A stretch of DNA of 64,000 bases from Povalibacter uvarum (GCF_014202975.1 NZ_JACHHZ010000001.1:1413151-1477150), one strand, 5' to 3'; shown: positions 1 through 6,932, counted from the stretch's first letter. Translations and numbers: made by a program. The notes: generated by a model not told the origin, from the sequence alone.

Positions 1-105
1 GTACGCGGGCTGCTGCGAGAAGATGAGGGCCACATAGCCTTCCCTCTCTTGAATCGCGCGTACTACTGCCGGATCGAGGTCTACTACGTCGCCAACAGAT
101 TCCAT
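1..105 (-). CDS. Partial cassette protein, 5' end only
   Basis: The first 35 codons of a minus-strand gene are present; the rest lies beyond the window edge. The visible start reads MESVGDVVDLDPAVV and I do not recognise the family. An AGGTGG Shine-Dalgarno-like sequence just upstream of the ATG at 105 is supplied by the neighbouring attC core (GTTAGGTGG). The gene starts 8 bases from that attC, the usual arrangement for an integron cassette. It shows that the array continues to the left. Confidence 0.6.
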   Translation of the reverse strand, partial: MESVGDVVDLDPAVVRAIQEREGYVALIFSQQPAY

Positions 106-112
106 TCTTGCC

Positions 113-184
113 ACCTAACGCCACGGCTGTGCCGCGAGCAACGGCGCTTCGCCGTTGCGAGTCGGAACCAGCCGTTTGTTAGGT
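113..184 (-). repeat. attC recombination site
   Basis: The 72-bp site is bounded by ACCTAAC (113-119) and GTTAGGT (178-184), which fit the RYYYAAC/GTTRRRY cores. The interior is an imperfect palindrome centred on AACGGCGCTTCGCCGTT. It is the 3' recombination site of the cassette at 230-589. Confidence 0.85.
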
Positions 185-229
185 GACGTCTTCATTGTTG
201 GACTAAAACCGTGCAATGCAAATATATGC

Positions 230-589
230 CTAATCGATCGGGCACCCCACCTCTTGTGCAAATTCAGTTAGAACACCGACCTGGTCAAAGGAAAAGAACA
301 TGGGCCCAGCAGAAATCTCTGTTTCCGATTCGCGAATCGAGAGGTCGGTAAAGTTCTGCTCGAGAAATTTGCGCACGTCGGTTCTCGTGGATTCGCCCTC
401 CTTGAGCCTAGCGCCGATCAGTTTCCACACGGCCTCCGCCCTCGCCTCGTCACGCTTTGAGCATTGATAGTGCTCAATCGCCTCGCGGCCCTCGGGTGAC
501 AGCACGCCCACACTGACGAGCGCCACCGCAAGTACCGCAATCAGTGCAGATGCCCTTGCGATCTTGGACCAGCGGCTGCGCATCTGCAT
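230..589 (-). CDS. Cassette protein with N-terminal membrane anchor, unknown function
   Basis: A 119-residue protein with a basic start, one hydrophobic segment (about residues 11-31, ASALIAVLAVALVSVGVL) and a soluble tail of about 85 residues. It is probably an inner-membrane-anchored or exported protein. No family is recognised. The ATG at 589 follows an AGGTGA motif supplied by the attC core; the ATG at 583 is an alternative start. The gene sits between attC sites 113-184 and 596-662, so it is a complete cassette. Confidence 0.6.
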   Translation of the reverse strand: MQMRSRWSKIARASALIAVLAVALVSVGVLSPEGREAIEHYQCSKRDEARAEAVWKLIGARLKEGESTRTDVRKFLEQNFTDLSIRESETEISAGPMFFSFDQVGVLTEFAQEVGCPID

Positions 590-595
590 TCGTCA

Positions 596-662
596 CCTAA
601 CGCTGCCGTTAACCCGGCGCGCGCGTTCTCGCGCGCGGTCGGGTTGAACGGCTTGTTGGGCC
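596..662 (-). repeat. attC recombination site
   Basis: The 67-bp site has cores ACCTAAC (596-602) and GTTGGGC (656-662) and internal arms CCGTTAACCCG / CGGGTTGAACGG around a GC-rich hairpin. It is very similar to the attC at 4620-4683. The upstream cassette gene reads into it. Confidence 0.85.
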
Positions 663-1175
663 TGAACTGCGGCGCCACTTGACGCCAAAATAGACTGCCG
701 CCGCCAGTGAGCCGGCAAGCAATGCGTAGCCCCAGTATTGATCTTCTCTTTCCCACGTACGCATTTCGCTGAGACCAAAGATCTCGCGACCATTGACCGT
801 TAATCCGTGGACCCAAGCGATGCGCAGATTCCCATTTAGAATAGGCGAGTCGGGTTGGGCAAGTTCGCTCTTCATCACCAAGACGCTGATAGCGGCACCC
901 GGTTCGAAGCCAGGTGGAAGTACCTTCTCCATCGCATATCTATATAGAGAAGGGTCCACTCTGAAATCTAACTCGCTTTCAGCCAGTTTGAAGCGCAGCG
1001 TCGGCGACTTGCGGCGACCGAACACCTCGTGTTCCTTCAATGTTCCCGAGACTGTCACATGCTCAAGAGCGGTAGAGTCATTCCGGTCAAGCCAGACAAG
1101 AGCGGCGCAGAAGAGAACAAAGCCACATGAGACTACGAATTCCCGGAACGCACGGTGCTTTGAGTTCGTTTCCAT
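609..1175 (-). CDS. Cassette protein with two membrane segments, unknown function
   Basis: A 188-residue protein starting METNSKHRAF. It has a transmembrane segment at about residues 13-30 (VVSCGFVLFCAALVWL), an extracytoplasmic domain of about 120 residues, and a second hydrophobic segment near the C-terminus (YALLAGSLAAAVYFG). This looks like a DUF3592-type topology, although family membership is not certain. The stop lies inside the attC at 596-662, so the last 18 or so residues (Arg/Ser/Thr rich) are translated attC sequence. The ATG at 1175 is chosen because the longer frame runs into the upstream attC. Confidence 0.6.
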   Translation of the reverse strand: METNSKHRAFREFVVSCGFVLFCAALVWLDRNDSTALEHVTVSGTLKEHEVFGRRKSPTLRFKLAESELDFRVDPSLYRYAMEKVLPPGFEPGAAISVLVMKSELAQPDSPILNGNLRIAWVHGLTVNGREIFGLSEMRTWEREDQYWGYALLAGSLAAAVYFGVKWRRSSGPTSRSTRPRARTRAPG

Positions 1176-1178
1176 CAG

Positions 1179-1241
1179 GCCCAACGCCATTGTTAAGCCG
1201 CGCGCGTCTTCGCGCGTCGGCACTTGAACAACTTGTTAGGT
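1179..1241 (-). repeat. attC recombination site
   Basis: The 63-bp site has cores GCCCAAC (1179-1185) and GTTAGGT (1235-1241) and inner arms TTGTTAAGCCG / CTTGAACAA. It is nearly identical to the attC at 4124-4186, as expected for the lineage-specific attC family of a chromosomal integron. Confidence 0.87.
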
Positions 1242-1577
1242 GTCCCCGCCACTAAATCCACTCCAGAATGCCCAAGGAACATAGAGTACGGTGAGCACAA
1301 CGGTCGCCCGCGCCAGAAAGCACCACAGTGGACTCGAGTTGGCCGCACAACGCCAGATGGCCACGTTCAGCCAGACATGGAAGGCCATCAGCGGCAGACA
1401 GAGCAATAACACTGCGTACGAAGGAAGCCTTTCACTGGTCTTCTCGAATGCGTAACTCAAGGCATTGCCACCGATTACACCGTATATCCAAAACACAAGC
1501 CACAGCGGCTCGAGGCCCGACCAGGCGGCGCGGAGTGATCCCGGATGGTCGACCTCTTGACTTGCTGTGCTACTCAC
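1236..1577 (-). CDS. Cassette membrane protein, unknown function
   Basis: A 113-residue protein read from the GTG at 1577 (VSSTASQEVDHPGSL...). It is hydrophobic, with about three membrane segments (LEPLWLVFWIYGVIGGNAL; YAVLLLCLPLMAFHVWLNVAIW; LARATVVLTVLYVPWAFW). The stop TAA is part of the attC core (GCCTAAC complement at 1235-1241). The reading frame stays open upstream to 1709, but that sequence is IS DNA: the IS at 1589-3134 begins 11 bases upstream of the GTG. The gene is probably intact but separated from the integron promoter by the IS. Confidence 0.55.
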   Translation of the reverse strand: MSSTASQEVDHPGSLRAAWSGLEPLWLVFWIYGVIGGNALSYAFEKTSERLPSYAVLLLCLPLMAFHVWLNVAIWRCAANSSPLWCFLARATVVLTVLYVPWAFWSGFSGGDT

Positions 1578-1720
1578 TACATCACCTAGACAGTATGACT
1601 TCCGCTGTGGGTAGTGCTGACCCCCACGAAGGCCGCAACGCGGGTTAGCGTAGAGCCAGAGCCGCAGGAGCGAGGTGTGGACCTGACGCTCATTGCGCGG
1701 TCTCTTCAATGGAGGTCAGC

Positions 1721-2836
1721 ATGCGTAACGATAGCACCGTCTTTGTCGGGTTGGACGTCCACCAGAAGTCGATCGTTGCGGCTTACGCAGTGGATGCGGC
1801 AGAGCCCGAGGACCTCGGCAATATCGGTATTTTGCAGCGCGATCTGGATCGCTTATGTCAGCAGATGCGCCGTAAGGCGCAGACGGTTCGCTTCGTCTAT
1901 GAAGCGGGTCCCTGCGGCTATGCGGTCTATCGCTACCTCACGGGCAAGGGCTTCGACTGCACGGTGTGCGCTCCCTCGCTGATTGCCCGCAAGCCCGGGG
2001 ATCGGGTCAAGACCGATCAGCGCGATGCGCGCAAGCTGGTGCGGGCACTGCGCATGAACGATCTGTCGGCCGTGCACGTTCCTGACGCCACCGATGAAGC
2101 ATTCCGTGATCTGGTGCGGGTGTGGAGCGCGGCACGTCAGGACCTGGCCAAAGCCAAGCAGCGGTTGAAGTCCTTCCTGCTCGTGCACGATGTGCGCTAT
2201 GCCGGTACCGCCAACTGGAGTGAAGCGCATCGGCGTTGGCTGGCGAGGTTCGTCTTCAAGGAGACGAACTCGCAGCTCGCCTTCCAGGAACACCTGCATG
2301 CGATCAACGATCGTCTCGCGCAGTGCGAGCGAGTCGAAGCCTTGCTGCGTGAATCAGCCGTTTACTGGCGCTTCTACCCGGCCATTCTTGCTCTCCAGGC
2401 GCTGCGTGGCGTGCAGTTCAAGGTCGCGGTCGGACTCATTGCCGAGATTGGCGAGATCTCCCGCTTCGCCTCGGCGCCGCAGTTGATGGCCTGGTTGGGG
2501 CTGACTCCAAGTGAGCACTCCACCTGCGAGCGCCGTCGCCAGGGCGCGATCACCAGGTGCGGCAACGCGAACGCACGGCGGTTGCTTGTTGAGGCCGCCT
2601 GGGCGTATCGCTATCCGCCGAAGGTGAGCCCTTCCATCCAGCAGCGACATGCGGGCTTGCCCAAAGTGATCCTTGAGCGCGCTTGGGACGCTCAGCTGCG
2701 TCTGTGCAAACGCTTCCGCAAACTCACCGCCCGCGGCAAACCGCACAACGTGGCGCTGGTCGCGGTGGCGCGCGAGCTCGCGGGCTTCATCTGGGACATC
2801 GGGCGAATGAGCGCGCCGACCAAGGTCGCGCACTAA
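1721..2836 (+). CDS. IS110/IS1111-family transposase (DEDD/serine recombinase)
   Basis: A 371-residue transposase. The N-terminal DEDD RuvC-like domain carries VGLDVHQKS, FVYEAGPCGYAVYR and KTDQRDARKL. The C-terminal Transposase_20 domain carries QLMAWLGLTPSE and GNANARRLLVEAAW. The length is normal and no frameshift is seen, so it is probably functional. The ATG at 1721 is preferred over the one at 1709 because GGAGG lies directly upstream. IS110-family recombinases use an element-encoded guide (bridge) RNA to choose the target. In this element the long noncoding flank is downstream of the gene, as in the IS1111 group. Confidence 0.92.
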   Translation: MRNDSTVFVGLDVHQKSIVAAYAVDAAEPEDLGNIGILQRDLDRLCQQMRRKAQTVRFVYEAGPCGYAVYRYLTGKGFDCTVCAPSLIARKPGDRVKTDQRDARKLVRALRMNDLSAVHVPDATDEAFRDLVRVWSAARQDLAKAKQRLKSFLLVHDVRYAGTANWSEAHRRWLARFVFKETNSQLAFQEHLHAINDRLAQCERVEALLRESAVYWRFYPAILALQALRGVQFKVAVGLIAEIGEISRFASAPQLMAWLGLTPSEHSTCERRRQGAITRCGNANARRLLVEAAWAYRYPPKVSPSIQQRHAGLPKVILERAWDAQLRLCKRFRKLTARGKPHNVALVAVARELAGFIWDIGRMSAPTKVAH

Positions 2837-3119
2837 ACTTTGATTCGGTTATTGAAGCAGGAGATCGAGTCTGCTGTCGGCGGCGCAGCCCCGGTAAGGT
2901 GCGCAACCCGCAACGGCGTTACGCGACGGACGTGTTCCGACTCGCGCTTCTAGAGGCGCGGCAGGCGCACAGACGGATCACAGCACTGCGGTAACCAACC
3001 CGCGAATATCAGCATGATCTACCGTCGATGAGTGCTGGCTGCGCCGCTCACAGCAGACTCGATGACCGTCATGACGTAGCCAAAGAATCGCTTCGATCAA
3101 CTCACCGCCACACTTGACG
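2837..3119 (+). other. IS noncoding right flank, candidate bridge RNA region
   Basis: About 283 bases between the transposase stop and the right subterminal repeat carry no convincing gene. IS1111-group elements are reported to encode their bridge RNA at this side. I cannot fold the RNA or assign its guide loops by eye, so this is positional inference. Confidence 0.4.
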
Positions 3120-3134
3120 GCGGAAGTCATATCA

Positions 3135-3219
3135 ACGCCGTGGGTAAGCCGCGAACAAGGTGCATCGCACCTTGTGAGTCGGGTGCGCAGCGCGCACGGA
3201 CTTGACCCACTTGTTAGGC
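3135..3219 (-). repeat. attC site interrupted by the IS
   Basis: This is the larger part of an attC whose left core is split by the IS: the first five bases (ACCTA) are at 1584-1588 and the rest begins with ACGCCGTGGG at 3135. The right core is GTTAGGC (3213-3219), and the interior arms GTGGGTAAG / CTTGACCCAC pair. The rejoined site is about 90 bp. Confidence 0.8.
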
Positions 3220-3663
3220 ATTCCGCCTCGCTAGCCAGCCACCGCAGAAGGCTGAAAGCACTGCACCAACAAAGACTGCCAACCCCACCGCCGTCGTTGA
3301 AACGAGATTAACAGCTTCTCGATCGACAACCATGAACACGAGTGTGGGCGCAGCCACCAGCGCCGCTGCGTACACTCCTCGAAGCGGTGACACTGAATCA
3401 CCGATGCGCGCAGCAAGAGCCCCTGCAATTCCGAACACTACAGCGAGATAGATCAGCAATAGCACAACCCCTCTGGGATCTACGAGGCATTCATAGGCAT
3501 CGAGGCCGAACACTGGTTCTGTCGGATACCGAAGGGGATAGGCCGCGCGCAATGGGCAGTTGCCCCATCCGCTAGGATCGTAGGCGGGAGACGGTGCAAA
3601 GAAAATTCCCGCACTTGCGAAGAGCGTACCCCCGACCAGCCCTAAGACACCTGCGGTTCTCAT
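3214..3663 (-). CDS. Cassette membrane protein, unknown function
   Basis: A 149-residue protein from the ATG at 3663 (MRTAGVLGLVGG). It has an N-terminal hydrophobic segment, an extracytoplasmic loop with two Cys (GNCPLRA, YECLVDP), then two or three more hydrophobic segments (VVLLLIYLAVVFGIAGALAA; YAAALVAAPTLVFMVV; GLAVFVGAVLSAFCGG). The stop TAA is supplied by the attC core at 3213-3219. The frame stays open further upstream but crosses an attC, so the ATG next to the attC at 3672-3731 is chosen. No family recognised. Confidence 0.6.
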   Translation of the reverse strand: MRTAGVLGLVGGTLFASAGIFFAPSPAYDPSGWGNCPLRAAYPLRYPTEPVFGLDAYECLVDPRGVVLLLIYLAVVFGIAGALAARIGDSVSPLRGVYAAALVAAPTLVFMVVDREAVNLVSTTAVGLAVFVGAVLSAFCGGWLARRNA

Positions 3664-3671
3664 TCTTCGAT

Positions 3672-3731
3672 GCCTAACGCTACCCATCACGCGCGTGCGT
3701 TTCGCACGTCGCGTGCATGGGTTTGTTGGCC
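3672..3731 (-). repeat. attC recombination site
   Basis: The 60-bp site has cores GCCTAAC (3672-3678) and GTTGGCC (3725-3731) and inner arms CTACCCAT / ATGGGTTT around GCGTGCGTTTCGCACGTCGC. Confidence 0.83.
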
Positions 3732-4111
3732 ATCCCGGTACAGAGGCGGGCCCAGAAGCTGCGCCGCGCGACGATGGGCACGATGACTGAACCGACTGCA
3801 ATGATGATGTAGAGCAACCAAACAGCCGCCCCATAGACCCAAGAAACCGCGGTGGGAACGGCTTCGTGGCCTTCATACTGAAGCTGCGGCGATAAATAGG
3901 TTCCGAAGAGCTCGAAAGGCAAGGAGACCACCATGAAGATGCCTGCCACTCCGTAGACAACTACGGCACAAGCTATAACGAATCTTGCTTTTAATTTCGG
4001 TCGAGCACCCGGCCACCATGCCACGACGGCAGCAGCTATGAGAGGAAACGCAGCAGCCCCCATTGCCAACAGGCCCAGCCCGAACGCCAAGAGATAGTCT
4101 CTAAGTTCCAT
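3680..4111 (-). CDS. Cassette membrane protein, unknown function
   Basis: A 143-residue protein from the ATG at 4111 (MELRDYLLAFGLG) with three clear transmembrane stretches (LLAFGLGLLAMGAAAFPLIAA; FVIACAVVVYGVAGIFMVV; VWLLYIIIAVGSVIVPIV). The last 15 or so residues (NKPMHATCETHARDG) are translated attC sequence from 3680-3731. It is a complete cassette between attC sites. No family is recognised. Confidence 0.6.
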   Translation of the reverse strand: MELRDYLLAFGLGLLAMGAAAFPLIAAAVVAWWPGARPKLKARFVIACAVVVYGVAGIFMVVSLPFELFGTYLSPQLQYEGHEAVPTAVSWVYGAAVWLLYIIIAVGSVIVPIVARRSFWARLCTGMANKPMHATCETHARDG

Positions 4112-4123
4112 CAGATTTGATCT

Positions 4124-4186
4124 GGCCAACGCCGTTGTTAAGCCGCGTGCGTCTTCGCACGTCGGCTCTTGAACAACTTGTTAGCC
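4124..4186 (-). repeat. attC recombination site
   Basis: The 63-bp site runs from GGCCAAC (4124-4130, a slightly degenerate core) to GTTAGCC (4180-4186). The interior is almost the same as the attC at 1179-1241 (TTGTTAAGCCGCG, CTTGAACAACTT). Confidence 0.82.
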
Positions 4187-4606
4187 GCGATTCCAGACTT
4201 CGTAGGTGTCGTACACATACCTCACCGATACGGTGGCGATTGATCCGTCGGCCTCAGATCTTCCGAATCGTAGCTCAAGGCCGCGATGTTGTTCCTCAAA
4301 GCTCCACATCCAGAATGTGCACCCCAGTCTGCTCCATGCATCCCATGTACAGGAGGAGTCGAACGTGCTGCCAAGGCCCCTGACCGAGTCCGGATGAAAC
4401 GGTTTGCCTTGCAGCTTCTTGATGGTGGCTGCTGCCACGAACTCGGGCGTCATAGCATTGTCTTGAATGCTGTAGCCGTCTAGACCCAGCTCGAACGCCA
4501 CATGCTGGAACGTAGGCATGCATCCGCACGCTGCTTGCCATTGGACGGAGCTGCCGCAGCCGAGCAAGACCGCACACAACAGGATGAGTCGCTTGCTTCC
4601 GCGCAT
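4181..4606 (-). CDS. Cassette-encoded lipoprotein, unknown function
   Basis: A 141-residue protein with a lipoprotein signal (MRGSKRLILLCAVLLGC; lipobox LLGC with Cys17). The mature part contains further cysteines (ACGC, SSCTW, LGC) that could form disulfides. It ends in VSVRYVYDTYEVWNRG with TAA supplied by the attC core at 4180-4186. It probably sits in the outer or inner membrane facing the periplasm. The family is not recognised. It is the third cassette from the integrase. Confidence 0.62.
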   Translation of the reverse strand: MRGSKRLILLCAVLLGCGSSVQWQAACGCMPTFQHVAFELGLDGYSIQDNAMTPEFVAAATIKKLQGKPFHPDSVRGLGSTFDSSCTWDAWSRLGCTFWMWSFEEQHRGLELRFGRSEADGSIATVSVRYVYDTYEVWNRG

Positions 4607-4619
4607 ATCCTTCTTCTCC

Positions 4620-4683
4620 GGCTAACGTACCGTTAACCCGGAGCCGCGTCTTCGCGGCGATCGGGTTGAACGGATTGTTGGAT
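4620..4683 (-). repeat. attC recombination site
   Basis: The 64-bp site has cores GGCTAAC (4620-4626) and GTTGGAT (4677-4683) and inner arms CCGTTAACCCG / CGGGTTGAACGG around GCCGCGTCTTCGCGGC. Confidence 0.83.
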
Positions 4684-4941
4684 TGCTCCCCGCCAACCTC
4701 GCTGCAGCGAGTACGCAGCCCCGAACGAGACCACGAGCAACCAGAAGCTCTTGAGTTCGTAGAAATGGACAGCTACGAACTGATTGATTTGATCGTTGCA
4801 CTGCCACGTTTCGTAGTTGAAGCTGCCACCAAGGTCCAAGCATGTACCCGGAGCCGTCCACACGCGAAAGAATAGAACGGCCGCGCCGACGACAATGCCC
4901 CAAGCAACGAACTTCACCGACCTCCTAAGGATGTTCTTCAT
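4633..4941 (-). CDS. Small cassette membrane protein
   Basis: A 102-residue protein from the ATG at 4941 (MKNILRRSVKFVAWG) with two hydrophobic segments (FVAWGIVVGAAVLFFRVW; FWLLVVSFGAAYSL) and an extracytoplasmic loop containing CLDLGGSFNYETWQC, where two cysteines may pair. The C-terminal 17 or so residues (QQSVQPDRREDAAPG) are attC-encoded. It resembles small proteins often found in cassettes, but I cannot assign a function. Confidence 0.58.
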   Translation of the reverse strand: MKNILRRSVKFVAWGIVVGAAVLFFRVWTAPGTCLDLGGSFNYETWQCNDQINQFVAVHFYELKSFWLLVVSFGAAYSLQRGWRGAIQQSVQPDRREDAAPG

Positions 4942-4944
4942 GCA

Positions 4945-5004
4945 ATCCAACGCCACTGCTCACGCGCCGCGCTTTGCGCGGTCGCGTGCAGCAATTTGTT
5001 GGGC
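4945..5004 (-). repeat. attC recombination site
   Basis: The 60-bp site has cores ATCCAAC (4945-4951) and GTTGGGC (4998-5004) and inner arms CACTGCTCACGCG / CGCGTGCAGCAAT. It is the sister of the orphan attC at 31391-31448. It belongs to the first cassette of the array. Confidence 0.85.
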
Positions 5005-5034
5005 TCTGTTTCCACGTGCATCGCATCCTCTTCG

Positions 5035-5424
5035 CTACGTGAAGGCAACTGCCAAGACAATGACCAACACGACTATTGCCCAGCCGACCCACTCACGGGC
5101 CGTAAAAAGGCGTCCGTTGCGCCTGTGTTTGTCTTTGTCCAGAACAATAGGCCACAGCAGAAGGTAGTGGTGCCACGGACGCCGAACGCGCTCTTTCTGT
5201 GCCTCGTTCCCGCTCCGACCGTTGTCGCCTTGCGCCTTAATCTGCGCTGCCACCTCTGGCTCCAAGCTCCATGTCATTTTGCAATTGCAGCCTTCTACAG
5301 GGCACTCCATCCATCCTTCCGTCGGAGGAGAACCATACCCGCACAATCTGTGCGGATTGAAGAGATGCCCGCACTGGTTGCACAGTTCGTCGGCACCTGG
5401 AACCTTATCCGGCGGCACGCTCAT
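5035..5424 (-). CDS. First cassette: zinc-ribbon-like protein with C-terminal membrane anchor
   Basis: A 129-residue protein from the ATG at 5424 (MSVPPDKVPGADELC). The N-terminal part has a Cys cluster (CNQCGH, RLCGYG, MECPVEGCNC) that looks like a degenerate zinc ribbon. A charged linker follows, then one C-terminal hydrophobic helix (WVGWAIVVLVIVLAVAF), so the protein is probably tail-anchored with the metal site in the cytoplasm. A TTG in the attI core would give eight more residues. As the cassette next to attI it should be the most strongly expressed of the array. Function unknown. Confidence 0.6.
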   Translation of the reverse strand: MSVPPDKVPGADELCNQCGHLFNPHRLCGYGSPPTEGWMECPVEGCNCKMTWSLEPEVAAQIKAQGDNGRSGNEAQKERVRRPWHHYLLLWPIVLDKDKHRRNGRLFTAREWVGWAIVVLVIVLAVAFT

Positions 5425-5442
5425 CTCTGGCTTTACTCTTAA

Positions 5443-5658
5443 GCCCAACTTGATTTAGACAGCACCAGCCTGCCGTTAAACCTGGCGACCAGGCGATAAA
5501 CCTGGACCAGGTCACGATCGCAAACTTTAGTGCCCATTGTAATTTTTGACGCCGCCATCGTTCGTCAGCCTACCTAAATTCCAGACAATCCGCCTCGTCT
5601 CCACCCGCCGGCGAGACCGGCTGCGATTAAACCTGGCGCTATCCGTTAAACCTTGCCG
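5443..5658 (-). other. attI region of the integron with repeated integrase-site-like motifs
   Basis: The junction core GCCCAAC (5443-5449; GTTGGGC on the cassette strand) marks the insertion point of the first cassette. Four similar motifs lie between it and the integrase gene: GTTAAACCTGGCG (5475-5487), GATAAACCTGG (5495-5505), GATTAAACCTGGCG (5625-5638) and GTTAAACCTTGCCG (5645-5658). By analogy with attI1 they may be accessory integrase-binding sites. The cassette promoter should also lie here or in the integrase gene but is not resolved by eye. Confidence 0.6.
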
Positions 5659-5707
5659 ATGGATTCCTGGTTTTTGCCATAAGAACCATTGATCTCGATC
5701 GCCATAC

Positions 5708-5723
5708 CTGTATATAACAACAG
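5708..5723 (+). promoter_or_regulatory. LexA (SOS) box upstream of the integrase gene
   Basis: CTGTATATAACAACAG fits the proteobacterial LexA consensus CTG-N10-CAG with an AT-rich centre. It ends 27 bases before the integrase ATG, the position expected for repression of intI. SOS control of integron integrases is established for Vibrio and class 1 integrons. Confidence 0.75.
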
Positions 5724-5750
5724 CACTAACCGTCCCCACCGGAGGTCAGC

Positions 5751-6932
5751 ATGGATAGTCGACCTGGGCAACGTCCGCCACTGCGCGCCGCGCGACTGCT
5801 GGACCAAGTGCGCGAACGCGTGCGCTACCTTCACTACAGCCTGCGCACCGAAGAGGCGTACGTTTATTGGGTACGTCGCTTCGTCCGCTTCCATGGCATT
5901 CGTCATCCACGCACGCTGGGCGCCACAGACGTCGAGCGATTCCTGTCTGACCTCGCCGTCCAGCGAAACGCGTCACCTTCGACGCACAAGCAGGCCTTGG
6001 CCGCCCTGCTCTTCTTGTATCGACAGGTCCTGGATATCGACCTGCCCTGGATGCAGCAGATCGGCCGCCCCAAGTCGCAGCCCCGCATTCCCGTCGTTCT
6101 GTCCCGATTGGAGATCGCGGCGCTACTTCAATCCATGGAACCGAACGATCGACTGATCGCTCAGGTGCTGTATGGCATGGGGCTGCGACTGATGGAGTGC
6201 TTGCGCCTGCGCGTCAAGGACGTCGATTTCGACCGTAAGGTCGTTGTCGTGCGGGAAGGCAAAGGCGGCAAGGATCGCGTGGTGATGCTTCCCGCGGCGC
6301 TCGAGACATCACTGCGCGACCAGCTCAAGGTATCGCGCGCGTTGTGGGCTGATGATCGGGCTCAGGGTCATCCCGGTGTCGAACTGCCCGACGCGCTCGC
6401 GCGCAAGTACCCGAATGCGCCGCTGGCGTGGACTTGGCATTGGGTCTTTCCAGCACCTGCGCTGTCCACCGATCCCAGAACCGGAATTCGACGCCGCCAT
6501 CATCGATACGAGCAAACCGTCGGCCGCGCGATCGCGCGAGCAGCCGCCAGCGCACGGATAGAGAAGAAAGTGACAGCCCACACGCTGCGCCATTCGTTCG
6601 CGACTCACCTGCTCGATGCCGGCGTCGACATTCGTCGAGTACAGGAACTACTCGGGCACAGCGACGTCAGCACGACGATGATCTACACCCACGTGCTGCC
6701 CTCCTCGGCAGCGGGGACTCGAAGTCCCCTGGACGTCCTGCCGGACAGCCCAGCAACGCCTCCCGCAGATAGAGACGATCAGGTAAGAGAACCAACCGCG
6801 ACATACAACTCAATGGCCTCGGACAGCGGCACAGGGAGCTTCTGCTGGCGAAACTGTGTTTCCACTTGGTTTCCAAACCAGCAGAATTCCAGGTCACTGA
6901 GCATCACTTCTCATCAACCAGATTGTCGCTAA
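5751..6932 (+). CDS. intI: Integron integrase (tyrosine recombinase)
   Basis: The enzyme recombines attC and attI sites to capture, shuffle and excise cassettes. The N-terminal SAM-like domain (about residues 15-100) includes [20 protein letters not shown]. The catalytic domain shows R146, K171, H277, R280, H303 and nucleophile Y312 ([14 protein letters not shown]). The integron-specific insert is present ([16 protein letters not shown] ... [14 protein letters not shown], about 211-256), which separates IntI from XerC/D. The start is the ATG at 5751 after GGAGG. The family usually ends about 330 residues in ([10 protein letters not shown]); here the frame runs to 393 with a low-complexity tail, probably from loss of the usual stop. 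It is transcribed divergently from the cassettes. Confidence 0.93.
   Translation: MDSRPGQRPPLRAARLLDQVRERVRYLHYSLRTEEAYVYWVRRFVRFHGIRHPRTLGATDVERFLSDLAVQRNASPSTHKQALAALLFLYRQVLDIDLPWMQQIGRPKSQPRIPVVLSRLEIAALLQSMEPNDRLIAQVLYGMGLRLMECLRLRVKDVDFDRKVVVVREGKGGKDRVVMLPAALETSLRDQLKVSRALWADDRAQGHPGVELPDALARKYPNAPLAWTWHWVFPAPALSTDPRTGIRRRHHRYEQTVGRAIARAAASARIEKKVTAHTLRHSFATHLLDAGVDIRRVQELLGHSDVSTTMIYTHVLPSSAAGTRSPLDVLPDSPATPPADRDDQVREPTATYNSMASDSGTGSFCWRNCVSTWFPNQQNSRSLSITSHQPDCR

Larger units (their letters stand above)
1589..3134 (+). mobile_element. IS110-family (IS1111-group) insertion sequence inserted in an attC site
   Basis: The element is about 1546 bp and carries one transposase gene. It has perfect 12-bp subterminal inverted repeats, TATGACTTCCGC (1594-1605) and GCGGAAGTCATA (3120-3131). 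Such repeats a few bases inside the ends are typical of the IS1111 group, which lacks terminal inverted repeats. The flanks show exact insertion in an attC core: CACCTA (1583-1588) on the left and ACGCCG (3135 on) on the right would rejoin as CACCTAACGCCG. This matches the known IS1111-attC behaviour of targeting integron cassette sites. The exact end base is ambiguous by one or two positions. Confidence 0.85.

Noticed and set aside
5475..5658. Repeated TTAAACCTGG motifs as a possible CRISPR or iteron array
   Set aside because: The copies are short, irregularly spaced and lie in the attI position next to intI, so integrase-site repeats are the simpler explanation.
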